NCBI RefSeq assembly: GCF_001574435.1
Contig: NZ_LOCN01000006.1
Coordinates: 261,822 to 325,821 of the forward strand
Origin: Moritella sp. JT01
GTDB taxonomy: Bacteria > Pseudomonadota > Gammaproteobacteria > Enterobacterales > Moritellaceae
Direction of reading: 5' to 3'
Length of the DNA stretch: 64,000 nt
The translations under genes were made by a program, and so were the position numbers. Under the pieces are notes generated by a model. It saw nothing but the letters and a program-made list of their open reading frames with translations, did not search any database and had not been told where the DNA came from. Positions 9,052 through 17,950 of the stretch are shown here, one piece after another. Numbering within the stretch: position 1 is the first letter of the stretch; every line of letters begins with the position of its first letter.

Positions 9052-9687
9052 ATGTTAGTATCAATGAAAAAAAATGGTGCGATACTCGCCCTATTTGCTT
9101 TTGCTTGTACCTCTGTTGTTGCGATCACGAATACGGTGACAAAAGACCGTATTGCAGAACAAGAACAAACCCAACTACTCAAAATCATAAACCAGTTATT
9201 ACCAGAAAATAGTCATGACAATAATATTTTTCAAAGTTGTAAATTAATGACGAATGAAGCACTACTTGGGACATCTGAACCACAACGTATTTTCACGGCA
9301 ACAAAAAATAATGAACCAGTAGGCTACGCAATTGAAGGTATTGCACCAAAGGGCTATAGCGGTAATATTAAACTCGTTGTCGGTGTTGATACCGTCGGTA
9401 AAGTAACGGGTGTACGTATTCTTGGACACCATGAAACACCTGGATTAGGTGACAAAGTTGAATACCGTAAATCAAACTGGCTAGATGACTTTGTTGACCA
9501 AACGTTAACTAAAGAGAATGCACATACTTGGGCCGTTACTAAAGATGGCGGTGACTTTGATTCATTCACTGGCGCCACTATTACACCTAGAGCCGTTGTG
9601 AGTTCAGTGAAAGATATACTTACTTTTTATCAGTCTGAACAATTTTCTGACCTACAAAGCGCGCCTTCTTGTTGGAGTAAATCATGA
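9052..9687 (+). CDS. rnfG: RnfG/RsxG, covalent-FMN periplasmic subunit
   Basis: A 211-aa protein with one N-terminal TM segment and a periplasmic FMN-binding domain. The [13 protein letters not shown] motif (Thr about residue 176) is the ApbE-recognised flavinylation site (D-x-x-T/S-G-A-T). [10 protein letters not shown] is also family-typical. A good SD (AGGAG) supports the ATG at 9052. The stop overlaps the rnfE start by ATGA, indicating translational coupling. Confidence 0.95.
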   Translation: MLVSMKKNGAILALFAFACTSVVAITNTVTKDRIAEQEQTQLLKIINQLLPENSHDNNIFQSCKLMTNEALLGTSEPQRIFTATKNNEPVGYAIEGIAPKGYSGNIKLVVGVDTVGKVTGVRILGHHETPGLGDKVEYRKSNWLDDFVDQTLTKENAHTWAVTKDGGDFDSFTGATITPRAVVSSVKDILTFYQSEQFSDLQSAPSCWSKS

Positions 9688-10391
9688 GCCAATATCGCGA
9701 TATTATCTATCAAGGATTATGGAAAAATAATCCTGGTTTAGTACAAGTATTAGGGCTTTGTCCCCTACTTGCCGTAACGGCAACCGTCACTAATGCAATG
9801 GGGCTAGGGTTTGCAACCTTGTTAGTACTTGTTGCTTCGAATACGACAATATCTCTGATACGTGAATACGTGCCAAAAGAGATCCGTATTCCTATTTTTG
9901 TCATGATTATTGCCTCATTTGTAACAACAGTACAATTACTTATGAATGCCTATGTTTATGAATTGTATCAATCACTTGGTATTTTCATTCCATTAATTGT
10001 AACCAACTGTATTATTATTGGTCGTGCTGAAGCATTCGCATCACGTAATAAAGTCTTACCCTCTGCGGCTGATGGCTTCTTTATGGGTCTGGGTTTTGCA
10101 AGCGTATTAATTGTATTAGGCGCCATTCGTGAAGTGTTAGGTCAAGGTACGCTCTTTGACGGCATGGACCTACTGTTAGGTGACTGGGCAAGTGTATTAC
10201 GTATTGAAGTCTTTCATGCGGATACGAGCTTCTTGTTAGCGATTTTAGCGCCCGGTGCATTCATCGGTATGGGTTTTTTGATGGCCCTAAAGCATATAAT
10301 TGATGAACAGCTAGATAAACGCCATAAAGCACAACCGGTGAGTTCATCTGAATCTGAGCCAGTTTCAGATACTGAATCAACAGCAAATTAA
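9684..10391 (+). CDS. rnfE: RnfE/RsxE, Rnf membrane subunit E
   Basis: A 235-aa paralogue of RnfA with about six TM helices. [20 protein letters not shown] and [23 protein letters not shown] are signature blocks and contain the paired cysteines. The last 25 residues form a Ser/Glu-rich polar tail. It ends the rnfABCDGE unit, and a strong intrinsic terminator follows at 10420. Confidence 0.96.
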   Translation: MSQYRDIIYQGLWKNNPGLVQVLGLCPLLAVTATVTNAMGLGFATLLVLVASNTTISLIREYVPKEIRIPIFVMIIASFVTTVQLLMNAYVYELYQSLGIFIPLIVTNCIIIGRAEAFASRNKVLPSAADGFFMGLGFASVLIVLGAIREVLGQGTLFDGMDLLLGDWASVLRIEVFHADTSFLLAILAPGAFIGMGFLMALKHIIDEQLDKRHKAQPVSSSESEPVSDTESTAN

Positions 10392-10419
10392 TCAACACAA
10401 ACCGTTATTAAAACAACTT

Positions 10420-10456
10420 AAGCCATACTGATTTATAATTATCAGTATGGCTTTTA
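10420..10456 (+). terminator. Intrinsic terminator after rnfE
   Basis: A 13-bp perfect stem (AAGCCATACTGAT / ATCAGTATGGCTT) with an 8-nt loop, followed by TTTT. It separates rnf from nth, though nth often shares the operon in related bacteria. Confidence 0.9.
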
Positions 10457-10520
10457 TCCAATTTCATTAAATAAGTGATTATCTATTTATTGTGATTGGT
10501 ATCATATATAGGATCAAGAT

Positions 10521-11162
10521 ATGAACAAGGATAAACGCCGTATTATTTTAGAGCGTCTGCGTGATAATAATCCCCATCCTGAAACTGAGCTAAATTTCTC
10601 CTCAGCATTTGAGCTACTTGTTGCGGTAACGCTGTCAGCCCAGGCTACAGATGTGAGTGTAAATAAAGCGACTAATAAACTTTTTCCTGTTGCAAATACG
10701 CCACAAGCGATCTTTGATTTAGGTGTTGAAGGACTAAAAGGTTATATCAAAACGATTGGTTTATACAACACCAAAGCCAATAACGTCATTAAAGCCTGTC
10801 AGATCTTATTAGAGAAACACAATGGGGTTGTACCCGAAGATCTAGATGCTTTAGTGGAACTACCTGGTGTTGGCAGAAAGACCGCGAATGTTGTATTAAA
10901 CACTGCATTTGGTTGGCCGACAATCGCTGTTGATACGCATATCTTCCGCGTCTCAAACCGCACTAAATTAGCCATGGGTAAAAACGTTGATCAAGTAGAA
11001 GCAAAACTACTAAAAGTGATACCTGCTGAATTTAAAGTAGATGTGCACCACTGGTTAATTTTACTCGGTCGTTATACTTGTATCGCCCGTAAACCGCGTT
11101 GTGGTTCTTGTTTAATTGAAGATCTTTGTGAGTATAAAGACAAAATATACCCTGAAGAATAG
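10521..11162 (+). CDS. nth: Endonuclease III (DNA glycosylase/AP lyase)
   Basis: A 213-aa Nth, which removes oxidised pyrimidines and cleaves at abasic sites in base-excision repair. The helix-hairpin-helix LPGVGRKTA carries catalytic Lys120, VDTHIFRVSNR carries Asp138, and C187-X6-C-X2-C-X5-C binds the [4Fe-4S] cluster. These positions match the E. coli enzyme. SD AGGA precedes the ATG. Its position after rnfE is conserved in gammaproteobacteria. A terminator lies between, so it may have its own promoter. Confidence 0.97.
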   Translation: MNKDKRRIILERLRDNNPHPETELNFSSAFELLVAVTLSAQATDVSVNKATNKLFPVANTPQAIFDLGVEGLKGYIKTIGLYNTKANNVIKACQILLEKHNGVVPEDLDALVELPGVGRKTANVVLNTAFGWPTIAVDTHIFRVSNRTKLAMGKNVDQVEAKLLKVIPAEFKVDVHHWLILLGRYTCIARKPRCGSCLIEDLCEYKDKIYPEE

Positions 11163-11207
11163 CGACTCGCTAGAATGATATTTAATGTAAAGTATACCTT
11201 TTTAACA

Positions 11208-11236
11208 TTGACTTTAAATATCATTAAACTTACAAT
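11208..11236 (+). promoter_or_regulatory. Candidate promoter of the mgtE leader
   Basis: TTGACT (11208-11213), 17-bp spacer and TACAAT (11231-11236) make a good sigma70 promoter 46 bp after nth. Transcription from about 11243 would give mgtE a leader of about 530 nt. No PhoP-type box could be recognised. Confidence 0.65.
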
Positions 11237-11268
11237 CCGCTCGAATTAATCAAACAAAGGAAAATAAT

Positions 11269-11304
11269 ATGGAAAGCGACCATTGTAGGAGAGCCTATAT
11301 ATAG
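11269..11304 (+). CDS. Leader mini-ORF 1 (MESDHCRRAYI)
   Basis: An 11-codon frame starting about 26 nt after the predicted transcription start, with an AAAGGAAAA purine-rich stretch before the ATG. It starts with acidic residues (ME-D), like mini-ORF 2. No homologue is recognised. It may be a leader peptide or chance. Confidence 0.35.
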   Translation: MESDHCRRAYI

Positions 11305-11376
11305 AGATTTGGATTTCACATTATAAAACGACTCCCTCTTCTATTTATACTCTCTCATTATATAAAGCATAAATAA

Positions 11377-11460
11377 TCTGAAATAATAATTATTATTCAG
11401 ACGTATTTGCTATTCACTATAAACACCCCTTACTTCCGATAATTAATCGGTTATGGTAAG
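11377..11460 (+). other. Two stem-loops in the mgtE leader
   Basis: A near-palindrome TCTGAAATAATAATTATTATTCAGA at 11377-11401, then CCGAT-AATTA-ATCGG at 11435-11449 inside an outer CTTAC...GTAAG pair (11429-11460). Neither has a clean U-tract. They are structured elements of the long 5' leader, of unknown role. Confidence 0.5.
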
Positions 11461-11593
11461 TTCAGATTTAATCAATATTAAATTTAATCAACTGTGTTTA
11501 AATGTTAGTTATATGTAATAAGTAACAATTGTTAACCATTACTCTACCACTGACACAAATAATACTTAAACACTTGATTTAACAGGTGATAAA

Positions 11594-11662
11594 ATGGAAA
11601 TTGACATTCCCCCTAGTCCACTACCAATCCCCAAAGCGATATGTAGTGGTATGTTAATTTAG
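11594..11662 (+). CDS. MgtL-like proline-rich leader peptide upstream of mgtE
   Basis: A 22-codon ORF, MEIDIPPSPLPIPKAICSGM then LI, with SD AGGTGA five bases before the ATG. It ends 108 bp before mgtE. Acidic residues right after the start followed by clustered prolines (five within residues 6-13) is the arrangement of MgtL (MEPDPTPLP...) in the Salmonella/E. coli mgtA leader. There, low Mg2+ destabilises ribosomes on the acidic/proline codons and changes RNA folding. Here the codons also overlap a hairpin arm (CCACTAC 11618-11624 with GTAGTGG 11643-11649). The peptide itself is seen; the Mg2+-sensing role is inferred. Confidence 0.65.
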   Translation: MEIDIPPSPLPIPKAICSGMLI

Positions 11663-11690
11663 ACTTTAATATAATTAACACCTAAATTAA
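11618..11690 (+). promoter_or_regulatory. Tandem hairpins of the mgtE leader
   Basis: Hairpin A pairs CCACTAC (11618-11624) with GTAGTGG (11643-11649), inside mini-ORF 2. Hairpin B pairs TTAATTTAG (11654-11662) with CTAAATTAA (11682-11690) directly after it and includes the mini-ORF stop codon. Ribosome position on the proline codons would decide whether hairpin A can form. No U-tract follows, so any termination would have to be Rho-dependent. Confidence 0.55.
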
Positions 11691-11770
11691 ATCACGTAAT
11701 TAATATACCCATCTTCGCTGCTATTAATATTATCAAATATATTTAATCCTATTATATTGGAGGACTTCTC

Positions 11771-13078
11771 ATGTCCAATAATACAGCGCTAAAAAATAAT
11801 ACACACCAACTAACATCAAATGACAACGTAAACTTAAATTTAAATTTAAATTTAAATGATATTAATAACTCGTTTGATCTATGGAGTGATGAAACGAAAA
11901 ACAAATTAATTATATTTTTCAAAAATAATTCCATAGAAGATATACGTTATTGGTTTAGTAATAAAACATTAAATCAATATTATCAAATCAAAAAGTTATT
12001 GTTAGAGGGTGATAATTTAAATTTAAACAAATTATTACCCGCTTGGCTACTTGCCGATATTGAGATTTTAGGTAATGTCGATAGTCCAGTCTTTTCTGTT
12101 ATGTCGCCAGCCCTCCCTCTGCAACTAAATGCTAATATGTCAGTTGCAGAAGCAGTAAACCACGTTAAATCAATGAAAAAAAGTCTCCCCTCTAAAGCCG
12201 CAATAATTGTTGACCAGCATGGACGTTATTATGCTTTATTGGAATTACAAATGCTGCTCCAGCATGATGATAATGTCTTATTAGCAGATATTGCATTGCA
12301 AGTTGAGCCTTGTCATGCTGGTGAGGATCAAGAGTATGCAGTCAGACAATTACAAATGGGCAATACAGAATATTTGCCCATTGTTGATATACGCGGCCAT
12401 CCAGTTGGATTGTTTCAATGGTTGCAAGCCTCTCGAGTGATGCAGCTTGAGTTAACGGAAGATGTAAATTTACAAATGGGGATTCAGAGTAGTCTAAACG
12501 AGCCTAGTTATCTTGATATGTCAGTAATAGATCATGTGCGTAAACGCATATTTTGGGTGCTGGGTTTAGCTGCTATCGGGATCTTCTCTGGCATGATTAT
12601 TCAGAGTTATGACGATGCGATAGCCGCATTAACAATACTCGCTTTATACATGCCTATGATTGCTGACACTGGCGGCAATGCTGGAAGTCAATCTGCGACT
12701 GTAATTGTACGTTCCTTAGCATTAGGAGAACTGAAAATTAAAAACTGGCTCACGGTTGTCTGGAAAGAATTAAAAATAGCGAGTTTAATCGGTTTAGCGT
12801 TGGCAGTCGCTTCATTTATAAAGGTCTCTTTTTTATCTAGTAGCACCGAATTACCGGGCAATATAACGTTGACGTTACTAGGTTCAGCTATTGCATTAGC
12901 ACTGTTTCTACAAGTTCTTACTGCGACAGTTATTGGTGCAATTTTACCTTTAATTGCTAAATCATGTCGATTAGATCCTGCCGTTGTAGCAAGCCCTGCT
13001 ATTACAACCTTTGTTGATATTACGGGATTACTGATTTATTTCTATATCACCACGACCTTACTTGGTATTACGGCTTAA
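11771..13078 (+). CDS. mgtE: MgtE-family Mg2+ transporter
   Basis: A 435-aa protein. The N-terminal cytoplasmic part (about 1-115) has a variable Asn/Leu-rich start, CBS domains span about 115-240, and five TM helices about 255-435. The signature PMIADTGGNAGSQSATVIVRSLALGE and the final DPAVVASPAITTFVDITGLLIYF are diagnostic for MgtE, a Mg2+-gated channel-like importer. SD GGAGGA is 8 bp before the ATG. Residues 19-28 are NLNLNLNLND, encoded by four TTAAAT hexamers. The long leader with an MgtL-like peptide suggests control by cellular Mg2+. The N domain is shorter than in Thermus MgtE. Confidence 0.92.
   Translation: MSNNTALKNNTHQLTSNDNVNLNLNLNLNDINNSFDLWSDETKNKLIIFFKNNSIEDIRYWFSNKTLNQYYQIKKLLLEGDNLNLNKLLPAWLLADIEILGNVDSPVFSVMSPALPLQLNANMSVAEAVNHVKSMKKSLPSKAAIIVDQHGRYYALLELQMLLQHDDNVLLADIALQVEPCHAGEDQEYAVRQLQMGNTEYLPIVDIRGHPVGLFQWLQASRVMQLELTEDVNLQMGIQSSLNEPSYLDMSVIDHVRKRIFWVLGLAAIGIFSGMIIQSYDDAIAALTILALYMPMIADTGGNAGSQSATVIVRSLALGELKIKNWLTVVWKELKIASLIGLALAVASFIKVSFLSSSTELPGNITLTLLGSAIALALFLQVLTATVIGAILPLIAKSCRLDPAVVASPAITTFVDITGLLIYFYITTTLLGITA
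11834..11857 (+). repeat. TTAAAT x4 simple-sequence repeat in mgtE
   Basis: Four perfect TTAAAT hexamers encode alternating Leu and Asn near the N-terminus of MgtE. The unit is two codons long, so slippage would change length without a frameshift. Confidence 0.9.
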
Positions 13079-13120
13079 TTTTCTGTATTTAAATAATAAA
13101 ATTATAATTAAGGAATACAA

Positions 13121-14194
13121 ATGTTAGATTTTAAAGATGTATATACAAGAGTGCAGTATTTACGAATTGTGCATTTAAAATTAGGACTTCAGCTGTTCGT
13201 GGTTACTTTTATTAGCGCAACCATACTTGGCTGTTCAGAGCCTCAGCTAACGAATAGTACTTTTAAAGGTCAAACAATGGGCACATTTTACGACATTAAA
13301 GTGGCCCACTTTCCATTAACTAAAAGCAAACAGTCCTCTATTCACACTGAAATAAATAGACTCTTAGAACAAATAAATGATCAAATGTCGACTTATCGTT
13401 CACACTCCGAGCTATCACGTTTTAATTTGAGTCAAGCGGTTAATTATTTTCCAGTCTCGGAAGGTACCGCTAATGTAGTTGCAGAGTCGATACGAATACA
13501 TAAGATAACATCAGGTGCATTCGATATCACACTTGGCCCTTTAGTTAATTTATGGGGGTTTGGTCCCGATAAGTTACCGCAAGAAAAGCCGACGACGGAG
13601 ATGATCAAAGCAGCACAATCACGTGTTGGCATTGAGCACCTGAGTAATACGGAGAATACCTTAAGTAAGAATATAGATGCGCTTTACATCGATTTATCTG
13701 GCATAGCTAAAGGATATGGAGCAGATGTCATCTCGGAGTATTTGGAATCTTTAGGTATTGAAAATTATATTGTTGGTCTTGGTGGCGATTTACGAGCAAA
13801 AGGAATAAATGGGAATAATATAAACTGGCAAATTGCGATAGAAAAAGCGTCAACAACAGAGCATTCAGTACAGCATGTGGTTACCGTTGGTAATAATGCC
13901 ATAGTAACATCAGGTAGCTACCGTAATTACTATGATCTTAATGATGAACGTTTTTCTCATACTATAGACCCAATAACAGGGCAACCAACACAACATAACT
14001 TAGTTTCAGTGACTGTTATTCACCCTTCAGCTATGACTGCGGATGGTTTTGCCACTGCATTTATGGCGATGGGAAAAGAAAAAGGGATGAAATTAGCAAG
14101 TCAGAAACAGTTAGCTGTATACATGATTTATAAGTCGGATGACCATTTTAAAGAAGTGTATACGGAGGCATTTTCACCATTCTTTCAGAAGTAA
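13121..14194 (+). CDS. apbE: ApbE, FAD:protein FMN transferase (lipoprotein)
   Basis: A 357-aa periplasmic lipoprotein: hydrophobic segment LFVVTFISATILGC with a lipobox (ILGC), then the ApbE domain. Family blocks are TMGTFY, SGAFDITLGPLVNLWGFG, DLSGIAKGYGADVISEYL, GLGGDLRAKG, TSGSYRNYY and MTADGFATAFMAMG. ApbE transfers FMN from FAD to a Thr in the D-x-x-T/S-G-A-T motif, as found in RnfG (residue 176) and, in a variant form, RnfD (187) encoded 3.5-5 kb upstream. The proximity makes Rnf a likely substrate. SD AAGGAA supports the start. The signal region begins about 18 residues later than usual, so a slightly later start is possible. Confidence 0.93.
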   Translation: MLDFKDVYTRVQYLRIVHLKLGLQLFVVTFISATILGCSEPQLTNSTFKGQTMGTFYDIKVAHFPLTKSKQSSIHTEINRLLEQINDQMSTYRSHSELSRFNLSQAVNYFPVSEGTANVVAESIRIHKITSGAFDITLGPLVNLWGFGPDKLPQEKPTTEMIKAAQSRVGIEHLSNTENTLSKNIDALYIDLSGIAKGYGADVISEYLESLGIENYIVGLGGDLRAKGINGNNINWQIAIEKASTTEHSVQHVVTVGNNAIVTSGSYRNYYDLNDERFSHTIDPITGQPTQHNLVSVTVIHPSAMTADGFATAFMAMGKEKGMKLASQKQLAVYMIYKSDDHFKEVYTEAFSPFFQK

Positions 14195-14231
14195 TTTGGA
14201 TTAATTAAAAACACGCGATATTGGCTATCAA

Positions 14232-14263
14232 AAAGGCGCGTTCAAATCATTGAACGCGCCTTT
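14232..14263. terminator. Bidirectional terminator between apbE and satP
   Basis: A perfect 14-bp stem AAAGGCGCGTTCAA / TTGAACGCGCCTTT with a 4-nt loop sits between convergent apbE and satP. A and T tracts on the two sides allow function in both directions. Confidence 0.9.
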
Positions 14264-14318
14264 GTAATATTCATGTTTAACCGCTCTATTTACCTATTAT
14301 ATAAAACAGGCTTCGCGA

Positions 14319-14885
14319 TTATTTAAAAACAGGTTTGCCAACAGGCATAACTTCACGGCCATATTCGCCGTTCAATATTTGCGCCATACTGAAGTACATC
14401 GCACTTAAGCCACAGAAAATACCAACATAACCCGCTATTACACCAATTACTGCACTGCCGCTAAAGTCATGAGCAGCTAAAAGGAAAAATAATGCGGTTA
14501 GAGAAGCAAATACAACTTGTTTTGCACGTGGGTAACGTAATGAGCCAACAAACATACCTGCAGTAAATAAACCCCATAGTAGCAAATACCAAGCCATAAA
14601 CGGTGCTGGAGTTGCAGCTACGCCCATTTTAGGCATTAAGATCAGACCAACTAATGTTAACCAGAAAAAGCCATAAGAGATGAAGGCAGTTGTGCCAAAC
14701 GTATCACCACGTTTGTAGCATAAAATACCCGCGATAATTTGGCTAATACCACCGTAAAAAATACCCATTGCAAGTATCATTGAATCCATAGGGAAAAAAC
14801 CCGCATTATGGATATTTAATAAAACGGTCGTCATACCGAAGCCCATTAGGCCCAGTGGTGCTGGATTAGCTAGTTGTGTAGACAT
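14319..14885 (-). CDS. satP: SatP/YaaH-family acetate/succinate transporter
   Basis: A 188-aa GPR1/FUN34/YaaH family membrane protein with six TM helices. The family signature [14 protein letters not shown] is at residues 7-20, followed by [27 protein letters not shown]. In E. coli SatP is a succinate-acetate:proton symporter. It is monocistronic, ends at the shared terminator, and faces a long AT-rich upstream region. Confidence 0.92.
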   Translation of the reverse strand: MSTQLANPAPLGLMGFGMTTVLLNIHNAGFFPMDSMILAMGIFYGGISQIIAGILCYKRGDTFGTTAFISYGFFWLTLVGLILMPKMGVAATPAPFMAWYLLLWGLFTAGMFVGSLRYPRAKQVVFASLTALFFLLAAHDFSGSAVIGVIAGYVGIFCGLSAMYFSMAQILNGEYGREVMPVGKPVFK

Positions 14886-15419
14886 TAATTATAAAACCTG
14901 TCGAATATAAAGAGGCGGCGATTGTAGATTAATAATTCTAACAGGGCAATTTTTAATAGTTTAAAATATCAACAAAACTATAAATATAATTTAATTCTAA
15001 CGTTATAGCCGATAAAAACAAATTTAAATAAAAAGTTAAATTTTTTAACAAGTAGAATAAAAGTAACAGCGTTAAAACTCAAACTATTGATATTCAAAGC
15101 TTAGCTATATGTTAATTGTTAAATAAAAATAAAGAGAGGAACGTGTACACTATATTTTCATTGAAATAAAGCAGCTAAAATTAATTCAACCACAGTTATT
15201 CTTTTTAATTATAAAAAATAAAATATATATGCCAATCGGTTATATAACGCAGCGTTTATATTTTTAAAGACTAAATGGATGGTTTGATATAACTTTAGAG
15301 TATATTGGATTTGTTAACGTTAAATAGTAGAAAGATTAATTTAGTGTGACTTATTAACGATAATTAAATTTAATAAATCACACTGATAAGCGAGTGATTA
15401 CAACCCAGTAATGAACTGG
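14886..15419. other. AT-rich intergenic region, no gene seen
   Basis: Between divergently placed satP (minus, start 14885) and the 3' end of gloA (minus, stop 15420). No ORF with a credible start was found. It presumably contains the satP promoter. A stem-loop at 15343-15384 lies downstream of gloA. Otherwise only A/T-rich sequence is visible. Confidence 0.6.
15343..15384 (-). terminator. Stem-loop downstream of gloA
   Basis: AGTGTGA (15343-15349) pairs with TCACACT (15378-15384), and the inner TTATTA/TAATAA extends the stem. No strong U-tract follows. TGTGA/TCACA halves look CRP-like, but the spacing is far too wide for a CRP site. Confidence 0.45.
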
Positions 15420-15860
15420 TTACCACTCACCAATATTTTGCATTGAAGCCCAAGGTTCTTGTGGTGCTAATTTAGCGCCTTTTTGTAATAACTCGATAGA
15501 GATGCCATCCGGTGAGCGGATAAATGCCATATAACCATCACGTGGAGGACGGTTGATAATGACACCAGCAGCCTGTAAATCTGCACATGTAGCATAAATA
15601 TCTTCAACTTCGTAAGCCAAGTGACCAAAATTACGACCACCTTCATACACTTCTTCATCCCAGTTATAGGTAAGTTCAAGGGTAGGACGAGATGTTTGTT
15701 TCGCTTGCTCAGCATCGCCAGGAGCAGCTAAAAAGATGAGGGAAAAACGTGCAGCTTCATAGTCATTACGTTTAACTTCGATTAAACCAAGTTTATTACA
15801 ATAAAAGTCTAAAGATGCTTCTAAGTTTTTGACACGAACCATAGTATGTAAGAATTGCAT
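15420..15860 (-). CDS. gloA: Glyoxalase I-type VOC protein (lactoylglutathione lyase)
   Basis: A 146-aa VOC-fold enzyme expected to isomerise the methylglyoxal-glutathione hemithioacetal to S-lactoylglutathione. Metal-ligand positions are visible: His5 in LHTMVRV, Glu in LELTYNW, His in FGHLAYEV and Glu in GISIELLQ. The spacing fits the Ni/Co-type bacterial GloA. SD GGACG precedes the ATG. Neighbourhood with rnt, grxD and sodB matches the conserved gammaproteobacterial order. At 146 residues it is a little longer than E. coli GloA (135). Confidence 0.9.
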   Translation of the reverse strand: MQFLHTMVRVKNLEASLDFYCNKLGLIEVKRNDYEAARFSLIFLAAPGDAEQAKQTSRPTLELTYNWDEEVYEGGRNFGHLAYEVEDIYATCADLQAAGVIINRPPRDGYMAFIRSPDGISIELLQKGAKLAPQEPWASMQNIGEW

Positions 15861-15918
15861 AACACGTCCTATACAGCTGAGTAATATTAAAGAATGGCTT
15901 ATGCTAATGATATCACAA

Positions 15919-15955
15919 TAAAAAGGCGCTAAGAGTATCGTTCTTAACGCCTTTA
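15919..15955 (-). terminator. Terminator between the sulfatase-family gene and gloA
   Basis: On the minus strand AAAGGCGTTAAGA pairs with TCTTAGCGCCTTT (one bulge or mismatch) and is followed by TTTTTATTG. It ends transcription of the gene stopping at 16001, and gloA starts after it. Confidence 0.8.
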
Positions 15956-16000
15956 TGTCATAGCTATATTAACTCAAGCTTAAACCTGCACAAATTAGTA

Positions 16001-17950
16001 CTAATCTACTGGTGTGTATAAGTCATTCTTATAAACTAAACTACCCCATAGTGCATTAGCTTTCGCCATAATGACCATATCTTTCGATACTGGCTTATTG
16101 GTCAAGTTCGTCGTTTTTGCATCGTAGTGGTAGCTAGATTCGGGCTTTTCTGGTTGGAAAATAACGACATCATTATTATTATCCATCCACGCGAAGTTCT
16201 TATAGAACTGCATCATTGCACGTAACTTAGATGGATCGATATCGTGCGTCATGTCGTGACCAATCATCGGCGTCACACTATCAATACCAGCCAGTGATAA
16301 TAATGTTGGTAGCAGATCGATTTGACTTGTTAAGCGATTATCCTGACGCGGCTTCACATCACCACCGAAGATCACTGCAGGAATACGGAAATGGTCAATA
16401 GGTACCAATTGGTTTCCATAAGTACGCGAATCGTGATCCGCAATAACAACGAAAATAGTGTCTTTCCAATACGACGATTTTTTCGCTTTATCAATAAAGC
16501 TTCCTAATGCGTAATCCGAATATTTAGCTGCATTTTCACGTGTTTGCTTCGGTGTATTATATGCTGTAATACGATTATCAGGATAATCATACGGGCTATG
16601 ATTCGATGAAGTAAACACTAAACTAAAGAATGGTTTATTTTGCTTAGACAGCATGGCGAATTGCTCATCAGCTTTATCGTACAAATCTTCATCTGATGCA
16701 CCCCAAGCGCCAACAAACTTAGGATTATTAAAGGTTGGAAAATCTTGCATATCAGCAAAACCATTGCCTAAAAAGAAGCTTTTCATGTTGTCGAAATGAC
16801 TCTCACCACCATAAATGAACTGGGTGTGATAACCTTTTTTCTTCAATAAATCTGCTGCCGTAAAGAAGTTAGTTTGGCTCTTACCTAATTTAACAACAGA
16901 GCGAGCTGGCGTTGGAGAGAATCCAGTTATTACAGCCTCAATCCCCCGTACTGAACGAGTCCCTGTTGCATACATACGATTGAAATTCCACCCTTCTTGT
17001 ATGATAGCGTCAAGGTTTGGCGTCAATGGTAATCCGCCTAAAGCACCGACATATCTCGCACCTAAACTCTCTTGCAACAAAATCACAATGTTTTTTGGTT
17101 TTCCTTGATAAGTCGCTTTACGTGTAGCAAGACTTGGTTGTTCGTCAGACACAAACTGCTCGGCAGAAAGACTAGTCGACTGACGGATCAACTTAACGAT
17201 TTGTTTCGTATCCATCTTACCGTAATATTTAAACGCATCATCTTCGGCTTGCATTTGACTCACGGCGAATAATAATGAATAAGACGAATTCAACGCTAAG
17301 TCATTCATCAGAGGGTCGGTAGAAAAAGCAATCATTGCAGGATTCATCGGACGATGCCCCAAAGACGAACGAGCCCCCATCACACCAATAGCTACCACAC
17401 ACAATGCCAATACAGGACGCCAGTACCAACGAGGGAATGTCAGCCCTTTAACAAGATGGCCACTTAATTTCCATCCACCCCACACGGTAAAAATAGATGC
17501 AACAGTGCCGATGAAAAGTTCGAGTTTGTAAGCACCCCACAACATCGCGAACACTTCTTTCGGGTAAATCAAGTACTCGACAAACAGACGGTTCGGGCGA
17601 ACATCATACTCCATAATAAATGAAGGTGTCGCTAGCTCCATATACATCACAAACCACAAGCCTGCTACTATCCAAAAACGAAGTATTACATGCCAAATTC
17701 GCCCAACCAGACCATCGTTAGAAAGAAAACACGTCAGCATTGCTGGTAATATCAACAAATAAGACAAACTCGCTATATCGACGCGTAAACCACTAAGAAA
17801 AATCGTACCCCAACCGCTGACGTCAGTAACACGGTCAGCATGCCAAAGGCTTAATCCTAGGCGAGAAATGTTTAATATAATGAGGCAAATAAAGAATGTA
17901 GTAACAATGGGGTAAAATACACCCAATCGTCGTTTTGAAGAGTTAAGCAT
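16001..17950 (-). CDS. LTA-synthase-type membrane sulfatase/phosphoglycerol transferase family protein
   Basis: A 649-aa protein with five N-terminal TM helices (about 12-210) and a large periplasmic alkaline-phosphatase/sulfatase-fold domain (about 285-640). NIVILLQESLGARYVGALGG supplies the metal-binding Glu, and TGTRSVRGIEAV carries the likely Thr nucleophile. GGESHFDN, SNHSPYD and IADHDSRTYG are further metal-site blocks. The fold is shared by LtaS and OpgB/MdoB phosphoglycerol transferases. In Gram-negatives of this group the substrate is unknown; envelope glycan or lipid modification is likely. SD AAAGGA precedes the ATG. Confidence 0.85.
   Translation of the reverse strand: MLNSSKRRLGVFYPIVTTFFICLIILNISRLGLSLWHADRVTDVSGWGTIFLSGLRVDIASLSYLLILPAMLTCFLSNDGLVGRIWHVILRFWIVAGLWFVMYMELATPSFIMEYDVRPNRLFVEYLIYPKEVFAMLWGAYKLELFIGTVASIFTVWGGWKLSGHLVKGLTFPRWYWRPVLALCVVAIGVMGARSSLGHRPMNPAMIAFSTDPLMNDLALNSSYSLLFAVSQMQAEDDAFKYYGKMDTKQIVKLIRQSTSLSAEQFVSDEQPSLATRKATYQGKPKNIVILLQESLGARYVGALGGLPLTPNLDAIIQEGWNFNRMYATGTRSVRGIEAVITGFSPTPARSVVKLGKSQTNFFTAADLLKKKGYHTQFIYGGESHFDNMKSFFLGNGFADMQDFPTFNNPKFVGAWGASDEDLYDKADEQFAMLSKQNKPFFSLVFTSSNHSPYDYPDNRITAYNTPKQTRENAAKYSDYALGSFIDKAKKSSYWKDTIFVVIADHDSRTYGNQLVPIDHFRIPAVIFGGDVKPRQDNRLTSQIDLLPTLLSLAGIDSVTPMIGHDMTHDIDPSKLRAMMQFYKNFAWMDNNNDVVIFQPEKPESSYHYDAKTTNLTNKPVSKDMVIMAKANALWGSLVYKNDLYTPVD

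Noticed and set aside
11240-11770. M-box (ykoK) magnesium riboswitch in the mgtE leader
   Set aside because: The conserved M-box core was not found. The leader is better described by mini-ORFs and simple hairpins.
15343-15384. CRP-binding site
   Set aside because: TGTGA and TCACA halves are separated by far more than the 6 bp required; it is a plain stem-loop.
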